Positions 1-8,492 of a stretch of DNA of 64,000 nt are shown one piece after another. Source of the DNA: SCUB01 sp041918675 (GTDB lineage Bacteria > Pseudomonadota > Alphaproteobacteria > Rhizobiales > Xanthobacteraceae). The position numbers and the translations under genes were made by a program. The notes under the pieces are model-generated. The model saw only the letters and a program-made list of their open reading frames with translations. It was not told the origin of the DNA and searched no databases. Within the stretch, counting starts at the first letter, position 1; every line of letters begins with the position of its first letter. The DNA lies in the NCBI GenBank assembly GCA_041918675.1, contig JAYRVF010000008.1:47066-111065 (forward strand), written 5' to 3'.

Positions 1-1
1 G

Positions 2-148
2 AATGAATCGGTCTACATCCCGATCGGCGGCGTTCACCGTCTCGCCAATCGCGGCAAGATTCCGCTTGAACTGATCGAGGTTCAGGTTGGAAGTTACCTG
101 GGCGAGGACGATATCGTTCGCCTGGAAGACGTCTATCGCCGTCCGTGA
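2..148 (+). CDS. Mannose-1-phosphate guanylyltransferase, C-terminal fragment
   Basis: Only the last 48 codons are present; the gene starts before the window. The reading frame carries the C-terminal cupin signature of bifunctional ManC/AlgA/XanB enzymes: YIPIGGVHRLANRGKIPLEL followed by IEVQVGSYLGEDDIVRLEDVY. This domain in the family isomerises mannose-6-phosphate or closes the GDP-mannose-forming enzyme; the product feeds exopolysaccharide or glycan synthesis in the cytoplasm. It ends 56 bases before ribB on the same strand. The family assignment is strong from the motif alone, but whether it is monofunctional or bifunctional cannot be seen here. Confidence 0.85.
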   Translation, partial: NESVYIPIGGVHRLANRGKIPLELIEVQVGSYLGEDDIVRLEDVYRRP

Positions 149-204
149 AACCACTTGCCGCGCGTGGATGCCCCCCCGCGCGAAGTTCCGAGAGCGTAGC
201 CAGC

Positions 205-1281
205 ATGGTCAATCCGATCACCGATGTCCTGAAAGCCTTCGCCGCCGGCGAGATCATCGTCGTCACCGACGACGACGACCGCGAGGGCGAGGGCGACCTC
301 ATCATCGCGGCCTCGATGTGCACGCCGGAGAAGATGGCGTTCATCGTCCGCCACACTTCGGGCATCGTCTGCGCGCCGATCACGATGGAGGAAGCGCGCC
401 GGTTGCGGCTCGATCCGATGGTCGCGCACAATGATTCCGCGCACGAGACCGCGTTCACCGTGTCGATCGACTACAAGCCGGGTATGACCACCGGCATCTC
501 GGCGGAGGAACGCACCGCCACCTGCCGGGCGCTCGCCAATCCCAATGTCGGCGCGGCGGATTTCGCCCGGCCGGGGCATGTCTTTCCGCTCGTGGCCAAG
601 GACGGCGGCGTGTTGTTTCGCGCCGGTCACACCGAGGCCGCCGTCGATCTGTGCCGGCTCGCCGGCCTGCCGCATGTCGGCGTGATCAGCGAGTTGATGA
701 ACGACGACGGCACGGTGATGAAGGGCGAGCAGGTCGCGCGGTTCGCCCGCGAGCACAAATTCATGCACATGACCATCGCCGAGCTGATCGCCTATCGCCA
801 GGAGCGCGAGAAGCTGATCGAGCGGGTCTCGACCTTTTCCTGCGACAGTCCGATCGGGCCGCTGCAGGGCTACGCCTATCGCTCGCCGTTCGATCCGATC
901 TATCACATCGCGCTCGTCTATCGCAGCGTTGGCGACGGTCGCAACGTGCTCACGCGGTTTCACAAGCCCAATTTGATCCAGGACATGTTCAGCGGCTCGC
1001 CGCGGGTGCGCCAGGCGCTGGAGCGCTTCCAGAAGGAGGGCGGCGGCGTCCTGATCTACCTGCGCGATGGCGCGGCCGGCGTTCCCGTCACGCCCCTCGA
1101 CGAGGAGCCGGCGAGCGCGGAAGCCGACCGGCGCCGGCAATGGCGCGAAGTCGGCGTCGGCGCGCAGATCCTGCGCGACCTCGGCGTCACCTCGATCCGC
1201 CACCTCACCTCGCGCGTGCACGATTTCAAGGGCCTGTCCGGTTTCGGCATCGAGATCGTCGGGCGCGAGCCGTTCGACTGA
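205..1281 (+). CDS. ribB: 3,4-dihydroxy-2-butanone-4-phosphate synthase with degenerate RibA-like domain (RibBX type)
   Basis: A 358-residue hybrid. Residues 1 to about 200 form the RibB domain that converts ribulose-5-phosphate to the four-carbon riboflavin precursor; the acidic motif DDDDREGEGD and the HTEAAVDLCRLAG segment are intact. Residues from about 205 to the end resemble GTP cyclohydrolase II, but the zinc-binding cysteine cluster (C-x10-C-x-C) and the catalytic core are absent: the equivalent stretch reads YRSVGDGRNVLTRFHK. The second half is therefore probably non-catalytic, as known for proteobacterial RibBX hybrids. The ATG at 205 was chosen because the protein then begins directly at the RibB fold (MVNPITDVLKAF); upstream codons look non-coding. 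Confidence 0.93.
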   Translation: MVNPITDVLKAFAAGEIIVVTDDDDREGEGDLIIAASMCTPEKMAFIVRHTSGIVCAPITMEEARRLRLDPMVAHNDSAHETAFTVSIDYKPGMTTGISAEERTATCRALANPNVGAADFARPGHVFPLVAKDGGVLFRAGHTEAAVDLCRLAGLPHVGVISELMNDDGTVMKGEQVARFAREHKFMHMTIAELIAYRQEREKLIERVSTFSCDSPIGPLQGYAYRSPFDPIYHIALVYRSVGDGRNVLTRFHKPNLIQDMFSGSPRVRQALERFQKEGGGVLIYLRDGAAGVPVTPLDEEPASAEADRRRQWREVGVGAQILRDLGVTSIRHLTSRVHDFKGLSGFGIEIVGREPFD

Positions 1282-1297
1282 GGTGGGGCGCGGGGCC

Positions 1298-2227
1298 ATG
1301 AGCGACGACGACATTCCGTTCAATCGCGATTTCCCGTTGCCGACGGCGACGGTCGACCACGTCGCGCCCGGTATCCGCCGCATCGTCGCGGCCAATCCGG
1401 GGCCGTTCACCTTCACCGGCACGGTGAGCTACATCATCGGCTCGGGCAAGGTCGCGATCATCGATCCCGGTCCGCTGAACGAGGCCCACCGCGACGCGCT
1501 GCTCGACGCCGTGCGCGGCGAAACCGTCACGCACATTTTCGTCACGCACACCCACCGCGATCACTCGCCGGGGGCTGCCGCGATCAAGGCCGCGACCGGC
1601 GCCACCGTGTTCGCCGAGGGGCCGCACCGGGCCGCGCGCGCCTCGCATGAAAATGAAAAGCCCGTGCTCGAAGCCGGCATCGACCGCGACTTCCGTCCCG
1701 ATGTCGCGATTGAGGACGGCGCGGTGGTCGAGGGCGATGGCTGGGCGCTGGAGGCGATCGCCGTTCCCGGCCATACCGCCAATCACATGGTGTTCGCCTG
1801 GCCGGGCCGGGGGCTCATTTTCGTCGGCGACCACATCATGGGCTGGTCGACCAGCGTGGTCGCGCCGCCCGACGGCGCGATGGCCGACTACATGGCCTCG
1901 CTCGGCAAGATCGCCGCGCGCGAGGAGGATGTCTATTTCCCGGCCCATGGGCCGCATATCTCGGAGGCGCGCCGCTACGCGCGCCACTACATCCGCCACC
2001 GCCAGGCGCGCGAGGCCTCGATCCTGCATCGCCTGACCAAGGGCGCGGCCGACATTCCCACGCTGGTGCGCGCGATCTATATCGGCATCGATCCGCGGCT
2101 GGTGCCGGCGGCGGGCCTCTCGGTGCTCGCGCATCTCGAGGATCTGGTCGAGCGTGAGGTGGTCAAGACCGATGGCGCGCCGGCACTCGAGGGTTCCTAT
2201 CGCCTGGCGGGCGCCTTGCCGGGCTGA
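1298..2227 (+). CDS. Metallo-beta-lactamase-fold hydrolase (LACTB2/glyoxalase II-like)
   Basis: A 309-residue cytoplasmic protein with the MBL-fold metal motif THTHRDH near residue 88, a second histidine in VPGHTANH and an aspartate in FVGDHIMGW, followed by PAHGPHI. These supply both zinc sites. The C-terminal 60 to 70 residues form a small helical, winged-helix-like tail typical of the LACTB2 group, whose members act as ribonucleases or thioesterases. The start lies 16 bases after the ribB stop, suggesting cotranscription. The substrate cannot be inferred. Its 3' end overlaps the converging DUF1499 gene by 31 bases. Confidence 0.88.
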   Translation: MSDDDIPFNRDFPLPTATVDHVAPGIRRIVAANPGPFTFTGTVSYIIGSGKVAIIDPGPLNEAHRDALLDAVRGETVTHIFVTHTHRDHSPGAAAIKAATGATVFAEGPHRAARASHENEKPVLEAGIDRDFRPDVAIEDGAVVEGDGWALEAIAVPGHTANHMVFAWPGRGLIFVGDHIMGWSTSVVAPPDGAMADYMASLGKIAAREEDVYFPAHGPHISEARRYARHYIRHRQAREASILHRLTKGAADIPTLVRAIYIGIDPRLVPAAGLSVLAHLEDLVEREVVKTDGAPALEGSYRLAGALPG

Positions 2228-3051
2228 CCCTTACGCGCCGGCTCCGGCTTCTTCTGCACCTTCTCGGCCGCATCGACGGCGTTGTTGATGTCCTCGATCA
2301 GGCTCGCCAGGCGCGCGGCATTGGCCCCGAGGTCGTGCTTGAAATAGCGCGAGGCCGAGCGCAGGTCGATACGCGCGCCGTCGCCATCGGGCGTCACCCG
2401 CACCGCGACGTCGTCGCGAAATCCCATGAACAGCGTGCGCGCCACCGCCTCGATTTGGCCCTCGCGGTTCGGCGGCCGCGGCGGCCGGTTGTTGACGACG
2501 CGCCAGCGTCGCCGGTTGATGAGCGCGAGCACCGTATCGTAGGCGACCTGCGGGCTCGTCTCCACGGTGACCGGTTCGATCGCGGGATAGGCCTCGCGCT
2601 GCAGCTCGGCCGAATAGAGCCCCGCATAGGCCGCGCCGTTGGCGCCCTGGCCGGCGCGCAGAATGGCGAGCGCCTCGAATTTCGGCGGGTCGATGGCGTC
2701 GGTGGTGATGTCGTGAATGGGCGGCAGCAGGCGATACTGCGCGGCGAGATAGGCCGGATAGACGAGAATCATCACGTCGATGAGAAGCGCGAGCGCGATG
2801 CGCCCGAGGCCGCGCGCCCCGCTGCGCCAGATCGCGGCGAAGCCGGCGAGCGCGAGCAGGATCGATAGCGCCGCGCAGGCGAGCGCGCCGAAAAACATCA
2901 TCAGCGCCGGACGGATTTCGAGAATGCCGAAGCGCGCGATGACGATCGAAAGCACGGTCGCCACGAGCGCGAACAGGGCGATGTGCCGCGACCACGTCGC
3001 CAGCGTCGAAACCGGCTCGGCCCTGTAAAACGCGGAAAGCCTCCGGGCCAT
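2197..3051 (-). CDS. DUF1499 family membrane protein
   Basis: A 284-residue protein with three hydrophobic segments in the first 110 residues (about 24-45, 52-74 and 84-105), then a soluble domain with the DUF1499 pattern (FEALAILRAGQGANG, SPQVAYDTVLALI, WRVV, DDVAVRV, SASRYFKHDLGANAARL). The tail is Lys/Pro/Ala rich. DUF1499 proteins are common in Rhizobiales and have no assigned function. It converges with the MBL-fold gene and overlaps its last 31 bases. The soluble part probably faces the periplasm, which is an inference from the membrane segments. Confidence 0.85.
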   Translation of the reverse strand: MARRLSAFYRAEPVSTLATWSRHIALFALVATVLSIVIARFGILEIRPALMMFFGALACAALSILLALAGFAAIWRSGARGLGRIALALLIDVMILVYPAYLAAQYRLLPPIHDITTDAIDPPKFEALAILRAGQGANGAAYAGLYSAELQREAYPAIEPVTVETSPQVAYDTVLALINRRRWRVVNNRPPRPPNREGQIEAVARTLFMGFRDDVAVRVTPDGDGARIDLRSASRYFKHDLGANAARLASLIEDINNAVDAAEKVQKKPEPARKGQPGKAPARR

Positions 3052-3149
3052 CGTGCGTCCATCCCTCGCGAAGCGCGCGCCGTCCCAGGGCGCGCGACCG
3101 GCCCGTCGTCGCGGAAGTGACGCGGCGCGCTTGATCCCTTAAGCTAGGC

Positions 3150-4775
3150 TCACGCGGTCGGCAAGACGTGATCCTTGAACTGCTCGCGCAGCGTGAGCTT
3201 GCGGATCTTGCCGGTGGCGGTGTGCGGGATCTCGGCGATGAAGACCACGTCGTCGGGCATCCACCATTTCGCGATCTTGCCGTCCATATAGGCGAGGATT
3301 TCCTCGCGCGTGGCGGTCTGTCCCGGCTTGAGGACGATGACCAGGAGCGGCCGTTCGTCCCATTTGGGATGGCGCACGCCGATGACCGCGGCCTCGGCGA
3401 CCTTGGGATGGCCGACCGCGAGGTTTTCGAGCTCGATCGAGGAAATCCATTCGCCGCCCGACTTGATCACGTCCTTGGAGCGGTCGGTGATGCGCATGTA
3501 GCCGGCCGCGTCGATGGTGGCAACGTCGCCGGTATCGAAAAATCCATCCTCGTCGAGAATCGGATCGTCCTCGTGGAAATAGGCCGCCGAAATCGCCGGG
3601 CCGCGCACCTTGAGCCGGCCGAAGGTCTTGCCGTCCCATGGCAGCTTGCGTCCGTCGTCGTCGGTGATCTCCATCTCGACCATGAACGGCACGCGGCCCT
3701 GCGAGGTCTTGACGTCGAATTTCGCCGCGCCGGTCAGATGCGCGTTTTCCCCGGTCATGGCGCAGACGGTGCCGAGCGGGCTCATCTCGGTCATGCCCCA
3801 GGCGTGGCGCACCTCGACGCCGTATTTCGTTTCGAACGCCTCGATCATCGAGCGCGGCGCGGCCGAGCCGCCGATCACCAGGCGCTTCAGGTCGGGCAGT
3901 TTCGCGCCGGTGGATTCCATGTGCTGCAACAGCATCAGCCACACCGTCGGCACGCCGGCGGTGCAGGTCACCTTTTCGGCCGCGAGCAGTTCGTGGACGG
4001 AGGCGCCGTCGAGCTTGGCGCCGGGCATGACCATTTTCGCGCCCGCCATCGGCGCGGAAAAGACGAGGCCCCAGCTATTGGCGTGGAACATCGGCACCAC
4101 CGGCATGATCGCGTCGGCCGCCGAGCAGCCGAGCGTGTCCGGCGTATTGGCGAGCATGCCGTGGAGAACGTTGGAGCGGTGCGAATAGAGCACGCCCTTG
4201 GGATTGCCGGTGGTGCCGGAGGTGTAGCACATGCCGCAGGCGGTGTTCTCGTCGAACTGGCGCCAGGCGAAATCGCCGTCGACGGCGCCGATCCAGTCCT
4301 CATAGGCGATCGCATTGCGCAGCGATGTCGCGGGCATCGAGGCCGCGTCCGTGAAAATCACGTAGCGCTCGACGCTCGGAAGGTGAGGGGCTAGCTTCTC
4401 CACCAGGGGCAGGAAGGTCAGGTCGAGCATCAGGACCCGGTCCGCGGCATGATTGATGATCCAGGCGATCTGGTCCGGAAACAGGCGCGGATTGACGGTA
4501 TGACAGATCGCGCCGATGCCCATGATGCCGTACCAGGCCTCGACGTGGCGCCAGGTGTTCCACGCCAGCGTGCCGATGCGGTCGCCGAGACGGATTCCCT
4601 CGCGGTCGAGTCGCTGGGCGACCTTCAACGCGCGGGCGCGGACCTCGGCATAGGTGATGCGATGGATCGGCCCCTCGACCGAGCGCGTGACGATTTCGCG
4701 CGAGCCGTGATTGGTGGCGGCGTGATCGATAATGCGTTGGCACAGCATCGGCCAATCCTGCATCAGTCCGTGCAT
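3150..4775 (-). CDS. Long- or medium-chain acyl-CoA synthetase (AMP-forming)
   Basis: A 541-residue ANL-superfamily ligase that activates a fatty acid to acyl-CoA through acyl-AMP. It has the P-loop YTSGTTGNPKGV, the aromatic A5-like GMTEMSPLG, the A7 aspartate in FDTGDVATID, A8 in RSKDVIKSGGEWISS, and the C-terminal catalytic lysine in TATGKIRKLTL. These match the AlkK/FadD3-like group more than FadD proper. The start at 4775 is preceded on the coding strand by AAAGGA with a 7-base spacer; the open frame runs much further upstream but that part has no relation to the family. It faces away from the divergent extensin-like gene, 72 bases off. Substrate length is not determinable. Confidence 0.93.
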   Translation of the reverse strand: MHGLMQDWPMLCQRIIDHAATNHGSREIVTRSVEGPIHRITYAEVRARALKVAQRLDREGIRLGDRIGTLAWNTWRHVEAWYGIMGIGAICHTVNPRLFPDQIAWIINHAADRVLMLDLTFLPLVEKLAPHLPSVERYVIFTDAASMPATSLRNAIAYEDWIGAVDGDFAWRQFDENTACGMCYTSGTTGNPKGVLYSHRSNVLHGMLANTPDTLGCSAADAIMPVVPMFHANSWGLVFSAPMAGAKMVMPGAKLDGASVHELLAAEKVTCTAGVPTVWLMLLQHMESTGAKLPDLKRLVIGGSAAPRSMIEAFETKYGVEVRHAWGMTEMSPLGTVCAMTGENAHLTGAAKFDVKTSQGRVPFMVEMEITDDDGRKLPWDGKTFGRLKVRGPAISAAYFHEDDPILDEDGFFDTGDVATIDAAGYMRITDRSKDVIKSGGEWISSIELENLAVGHPKVAEAAVIGVRHPKWDERPLLVIVLKPGQTATREEILAYMDGKIAKWWMPDDVVFIAEIPHTATGKIRKLTLREQFKDHVLPTA

Positions 4776-4847
4776 GAAAGGGTCCTTTCCCACGAGAACG
4801 TCGCCGGTATTCGCGGCCGGCGGCAAACTAGCGCGCTGGTGGCGGGG

Positions 4848-5750
4848 ATGAAAGACGGCCGCGCCAAGATGCACCACGAAACCTGCGCTGAAAGGGCACG
4901 ATACGCAATCGGCCGGACAGCCGGTTTGCTGCTCATTGGATTTGTTATGTTCGCCGAAGCGATCGCGGCCGCCGCCCCGCCGCTGCCGCGCCCGCGACCG
5001 GCCGATGCGCCGCGCGTGGATGCTTCGCCCTCCCTCGCCCCGCCGCGGAGCAAGGAAGATGGGCGCGTGCCCGCCGGAACGCCGGCCGGAGAGGCCTCGC
5101 CCAGCGCATGCCGGCGCGCGCTGACCGAGGAGATCGCCATCGCCCCGTCGATCCCCGCGATCAGCGGGCCCGGCGACTGCGGCGGCACCGATCTCGTCCG
5201 TCTCGAGGCGGTCGTGCTTTCCGACCGGAGCCGTGTCGCATTCAAGCCGCCCGCGATCCTGCGCTGTACGATGGCCGCGGCGCTGGCCGAGTGGGTCAGG
5301 ACCGATCTCGACACCTTCATGCGCGCGCAAGGCGCTCGTCCGCGCGAGATCGATAATTTCGATTCCTACGGGTGCCGGGGTCGCAACCGCGTCACCGGCG
5401 CGCGCCTGTCGGAACACGGCAAGGCCAACGCGATCGACATCAGGGGCATTCGGATGGAGGGCGACGCCGCGTTCGGCCTCACCGATCGCGGCGCGCCGCC
5501 ATCCGCGCGGGAGGCGTTGCGTGCGTCCGTCTGCGCGCGGTTCACGACGGTGCTCGGTCCGGGGTCGGACTGGCACCACGAGGATCACGTTCACCTCGAC
5601 CTGGCCGAGCGGCGTGGCGGCTTCAGGATTTGCCAGTGGGATATTTTCGAGCCGCCGCCGGCCGACCCGCCGATGCCGCAGGAGCGTCCGGTCGAGGCCC
5701 CCGCGCGCGGATCGTCGCCGTCGTCCGAAGGCATGGTGGACGCCGATTAG
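4848..5750 (+). CDS. Extensin-like protein, exported
   Basis: A 300-residue protein with an N-terminal hydrophobic segment (RTAGLLLIGFVMFAEAIAAA), a Pro/Arg-rich spacer, then an extensin-like C-terminal domain (DUF3102-like 'Extensin_C' in Rhizobiales). That domain carries the conserved SEHGKANAIDI and DWHHEDHVHLDL motifs, reminiscent of the zinc ligands of M15/LAS peptidases, and paired cysteines (CRRAL, GDCGG, LRCTM, YGCRG, SVCARF, RICQW). It is likely periplasmic and may act on peptidoglycan, which is inferred from the fold. The start could be 4848 or 4869; the hydrophobic signal follows both. A proline-rich tail of about 35 residues ends the protein. Confidence 0.8.
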   Translation: MKDGRAKMHHETCAERARYAIGRTAGLLLIGFVMFAEAIAAAAPPLPRPRPADAPRVDASPSLAPPRSKEDGRVPAGTPAGEASPSACRRALTEEIAIAPSIPAISGPGDCGGTDLVRLEAVVLSDRSRVAFKPPAILRCTMAAALAEWVRTDLDTFMRAQGARPREIDNFDSYGCRGRNRVTGARLSEHGKANAIDIRGIRMEGDAAFGLTDRGAPPSAREALRASVCARFTTVLGPGSDWHHEDHVHLDLAERRGGFRICQWDIFEPPPADPPMPQERPVEAPARGSSPSSEGMVDAD

Positions 5751-5860
5751 AGCATTTGGCGCGCGCGAACGGGGCGCGAACCGGGACGCGCGCGGCGCAC
5801 GATGATTTGACTGGAACAAGAAGCGCCGACCGCGCGGCGTCCGCCGAGCATCATTCAGCG

Positions 5861-5885
5861 AAAAGGCGCCGATCGCTCGGCGCCT
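5861..5885 (-). terminator. Rho-independent terminator after the L,D-transpeptidase gene
   Basis: A perfect 9-base stem with a tcgc loop (AGGCGCCGA/TCGGCGCCT, 5864-5885) is followed on the minus strand by TTTT. It lies 36 bases downstream of the stop at 5921. The remaining bases between 5751 and 5860 show nothing else. Confidence 0.75.
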
Positions 5886-5920
5886 CGTGAATTCTCATCG
5901 CGTTCGTTGGTTCGGCGCGC

Positions 5921-6604
5921 CTACAGCGCCGCGCCGCCCGACAGCGCGATCTGCGAATTGACCGGCGAGTCGCCTTCCTTGCGATCGAGCACGACGACGA
6001 TCGTGCCGAGCTTGACCCGGCTATAGAGGTCGATCACGTCCTCATTCGTCATGCGGATGCAGCCCGATGAAATCGACGCGCCGATATATTCGGGCTGATT
6101 GGTGCCGTGAATGCGGAACAGCGTGTCGCGGCTGCCCTGATAGAGATAGAGCGCGCGCGCGCCGAGCGGGTTATCCGGCCCGCCCTTCACTTCGGAGGGA
6201 AGACCGGCGATGCGCTTATGAATGTCGGCGGTCGGAATCCAGCGCGGCCATTCCTGCATCGAGCCGACGCGCGCGATGCCGGAGAAGGAGAGCGCCTCCT
6301 CGCCCACGGTCACGCCGTAGCGGATCGCCCTGCCTTCGGCGAGCACGTAATAAAGGAAGTGGTTGTCGGAATCGATGACGATGGAGCCGGGCGCTTCCTT
6401 GCGGTGGTAGCCGACGATCGCGCGCTTGAACGGCGCGGGCACCTCGACCTTGGCGTATTGCGCCTTGGAGAGCAGCTCGCGGTCGCGCGGCTTGAGATTG
6501 GCGTCGGATGCCGCCTCGAAGGTGGTCTGCATGCAGCCAGCGAGCATCAGCCCCGAGACGAGGAGGGTGGCGAGTTTGGCGAAGCGCGAGGTCAATTCAG
6601 CCAT
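5921..6604 (-). CDS. L,D-transpeptidase, predicted lipoprotein
   Basis: A 227-residue YkuD-domain protein. The N-terminus has a lipoprotein signal ending in the lipobox LMLAGC (cysteine near residue 24). The YkuD domain spans roughly residues 70-210 with the catalytic motif HGTN followed by SSGCIRM, where the cysteine is the nucleophile. Enzymes of this family cross-link peptidoglycan through 3-3 bonds or attach lipoproteins and outer-membrane proteins to it. The start at 6604 is the first ATG compatible with the signal peptide; longer versions add a non-typical leader. A strong terminator follows the gene. Confidence 0.93.
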   Translation of the reverse strand: MAELTSRFAKLATLLVSGLMLAGCMQTTFEAASDANLKPRDRELLSKAQYAKVEVPAPFKRAIVGYHRKEAPGSIVIDSDNHFLYYVLAEGRAIRYGVTVGEEALSFSGIARVGSMQEWPRWIPTADIHKRIAGLPSEVKGGPDNPLGARALYLYQGSRDTLFRIHGTNQPEYIGASISSGCIRMTNEDVIDLYSRVKLGTIVVVLDRKEGDSPVNSQIALSGGAAL

Positions 6605-7087
6605 TTCCAGTCCGTTTCCAGTTACGCCCGATGTTCTTGATTGGCCCGGCGAAGCCGAAATACCCACGCCCGCCGCCCCCGTGGCGGACGCAAGCTAGTC
6701 ATCGACTCCCATATGGCGTTCATTATCCCGAAAGAGGTCCAAAAAGCCAGCCGGGCGGCTGGCTTTCCTGAATCCGGCGGCGACTTGTTGCATTTGTGCC
6801 GCAGATGGGGATCCTCCGCGATGGGCGCCAAGCCATTCAGCCCATGACGTTTTCTCGATACGCCGGGCGAGGCGAACGCGTTGTTTTGGGGCGAAAAGGT
6901 GCCGCTTGTCCGAATCGGGCCGATCGGCACCATGGCTCGGAGCTTGCGCGTCCGTATTGTCGGCCAGCAGGAATGTCGGCGTCGCCGTCACTGGGCCGGA
7001 CAAGGTCTCTGGTTGGCGACGGGGCCTTCGAATACGGCCTTTTCGCGTTGCAACGAACGGGGCCCCGCGCGGGTCTTGGAGGCATCG
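6605..7087. other. 483-base intergenic region upstream of corA
   Basis: No convincing gene is present. Open frames on both strands have arginine/alanine-rich, non-conserved translations. The region contains the orphan hairpin listed separately at 6741-6766 and, downstream of it, a GC-rich stretch leading to the corA start. A promoter for ldt must lie near 6605-6700 and one for corA further right, but no consensus elements stand out. Confidence 0.6.
6741..6766 (-). terminator. Orphan terminator-like hairpin
   Basis: A perfect 10-base stem with a gggc loop (AAAGCCAGCC/GGCTGGCTTT, 6743-6766) is followed on the minus strand by five T residues (6745-6741). It has the form of a Rho-independent terminator reading leftwards, yet no minus-strand gene ends here. 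On the plus strand no T-run follows. It could end a small RNA transcribed leftwards from the corA upstream region, or work as an attenuator. Confidence 0.5.
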
Positions 7088-8065
7088 ATGCTCACCATCT
7101 ATCGCCCGGCCGGCAATGCCTTGCAGGCCGAGATCGTCGGCCCCGGCGAGGCGGTGCCGTCCGACACGATCTGGATCGACCTCGTTAACCCTGTGCTCGC
7201 GGAGGAGCGCGCGGTCGAGCAATTGACCGGCCTCGACATTCCCACCCGCGAGGAAATGCAGGAAATCGAGATTTCGAGCCGCCTCTATGTCGAAAACAGC
7301 GCGCTCTACACCACGGCAACGCTGATGTGCGCGACCGACACGCCGAACCCGAGGTCGGCGGCGGTGACATTCATCGTCATCAACCGCCGCCTCGTGACTG
7401 TGCGTTATGACGAACCGCGCGCCTTCGCGCTGGTCGCCGCCAGGCTCTGCCGCGCGGCGCCGGGCGCGTCCGGCGGGGAAGGCGTCTTCCTCGAACTGCT
7501 CGACACCGTGATCGATCGTCTGGCCGACGTGCTCGAACGGGCGGCCGCCGACGCCGACCAGGTCTCGCGCGAAATCTTCGAGCCCCAGCCCACGCGCGCG
7601 GCCGGGCGCGACCGCTACGGCCAAATTCTCATCACCATCGGCGCGAAAGGCGACCTCACCTCGAAGATCCGCGAAAGCCTGGTTTCGATCGGGCGGCTGG
7701 TCCTGTTCCTGTCGGCCGAAACCGACGGCATCCATTGGGACAAGGAGGGGCGGGCGCGGCTCAAGACCATGCATCGCGACGTGCAATCGCTGTCCGACCA
7801 CGCCTCGTATCTTTCCAACAAGATGACGTTCGTGCTCGACGCCATGCTCGGCGTCGTCAATCTCGAGCAGAACAACATCATCAAGCTGTTTTCGGTGATG
7901 GCGGTGATCCTGATGCCGCCGACGCTGGTGGCCTCGATCTACGGCATGAACTTCCGCCACATGCCCGAGCTCGAATGGACGGTCGGCTATCCGCTGGCGC
8001 TGATCGTGATGCTCGCCGCCGCCGTGCTGCCCTATCTCTGGTTCAAGCGGAAGGGGTGGTTGTAG
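7088..8065 (+). CDS. corA: CorA-family magnesium/divalent cation transporter
   Basis: A 325-residue inner-membrane protein. The soluble N-terminal funnel domain covers residues 1 to about 260; two transmembrane helices follow at roughly 265-285 and 300-318. The loop between them contains YGMNF, the GMN selectivity signature of CorA channels, and the protein ends with the basic KRKGWL typical of the cytoplasmic tail. Length and architecture are normal for the family. The ATG at 7088 follows GGAGGCATCG, giving a good ribosome binding site. It is followed after 10 bases by the vsr gene of the restriction-modification cassette, possibly by chance. Confidence 0.93.
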   Translation: MLTIYRPAGNALQAEIVGPGEAVPSDTIWIDLVNPVLAEERAVEQLTGLDIPTREEMQEIEISSRLYVENSALYTTATLMCATDTPNPRSAAVTFIVINRRLVTVRYDEPRAFALVAARLCRAAPGASGGEGVFLELLDTVIDRLADVLERAAADADQVSREIFEPQPTRAAGRDRYGQILITIGAKGDLTSKIRESLVSIGRLVLFLSAETDGIHWDKEGRARLKTMHRDVQSLSDHASYLSNKMTFVLDAMLGVVNLEQNNIIKLFSVMAVILMPPTLVASIYGMNFRHMPELEWTVGYPLALIVMLAAAVLPYLWFKRKGWL

Positions 8066-8075
8066 GGCGGGGCGC

Positions 8076-8492
8076 ATGGTCGACACCTTGACCAAGGCCG
8101 AGCGCGGCAAGCGAATGAGCTTGGTCCGAGGCAAGCACACCAAGCCCGAAACGCGAGTCCGCGACCTTCTCCGCGCGATGGGATTTCGGTTCGGCTTGCA
8201 CGCGCGCGATCTTCCCGGTCACCCCGACATCGTCTTCAGATCGCGCAAGAAGGTCGTCTTCGTGCATGGATGCTATTGGCATCGCCATGCCGCCAAGACT
8301 TGCAGGCTCGCGCGATTACCGAAGTCGCGGCTCGAATTCTGGCTGCCGAAACTGGAATCAAATCGGTTGCGCGATCGACGGAATCAACGTGCATTGCGAA
8401 GCGCCGGATGGCGGTTTTTTGTTGTTTGGGAATGCCAGTTGAGGCATAAAGAACAATTAGAGAACAGACTAAGGCGCTTCCTGGAGGCTTGA
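8076..8492 (+). CDS. vsr: Very short patch repair (Vsr) mismatch endonuclease
   Basis: A 138-residue Vsr-family nuclease. It shows the typical RMSLVRGKHTKPETRVR N-terminus, LPGHPDIVF with the catalytic aspartate, VVFVHGCYWHRH with the metal/zinc histidines and cysteine, and FFVVWECQLR near the end. Vsr nicks at T:G mismatches produced by deamination of 5-methylcytosine, protecting methylated sites from mutation. Its presence predicts that the adjacent methylase makes 5-methylcytosine. The stop codon directly abuts the methylase start (8490-8492 versus 8493), so the three genes of the cassette are translationally packed. Confidence 0.93.
   Translation: MVDTLTKAERGKRMSLVRGKHTKPETRVRDLLRAMGFRFGLHARDLPGHPDIVFRSRKKVVFVHGCYWHRHAAKTCRLARLPKSRLEFWLPKLESNRLRDRRNQRALRSAGWRFFVVWECQLRHKEQLENRLRRFLEA

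Noticed and set aside
3168..4394. Long open frames opposite real genes, such as the 408-codon frame antisense to the acyl-CoA synthetase
   Set aside because: They follow from high GC in the third codon position of the true gene and have Arg/Ala/His-rich, non-conserved translations.
3150..5819. Open frame of 889 codons that would extend the acyl-CoA synthetase far upstream
   Set aside because: The added 350 residues are arginine-rich antisense of the extensin-like gene; the family length and a good ribosome site support the start at 4775.
6767..7087. SRP RNA, 6S RNA, tmRNA or RNase P RNA ending at the orphan terminator
   Set aside because: None of the conserved core sequences of these RNAs was found on either strand.
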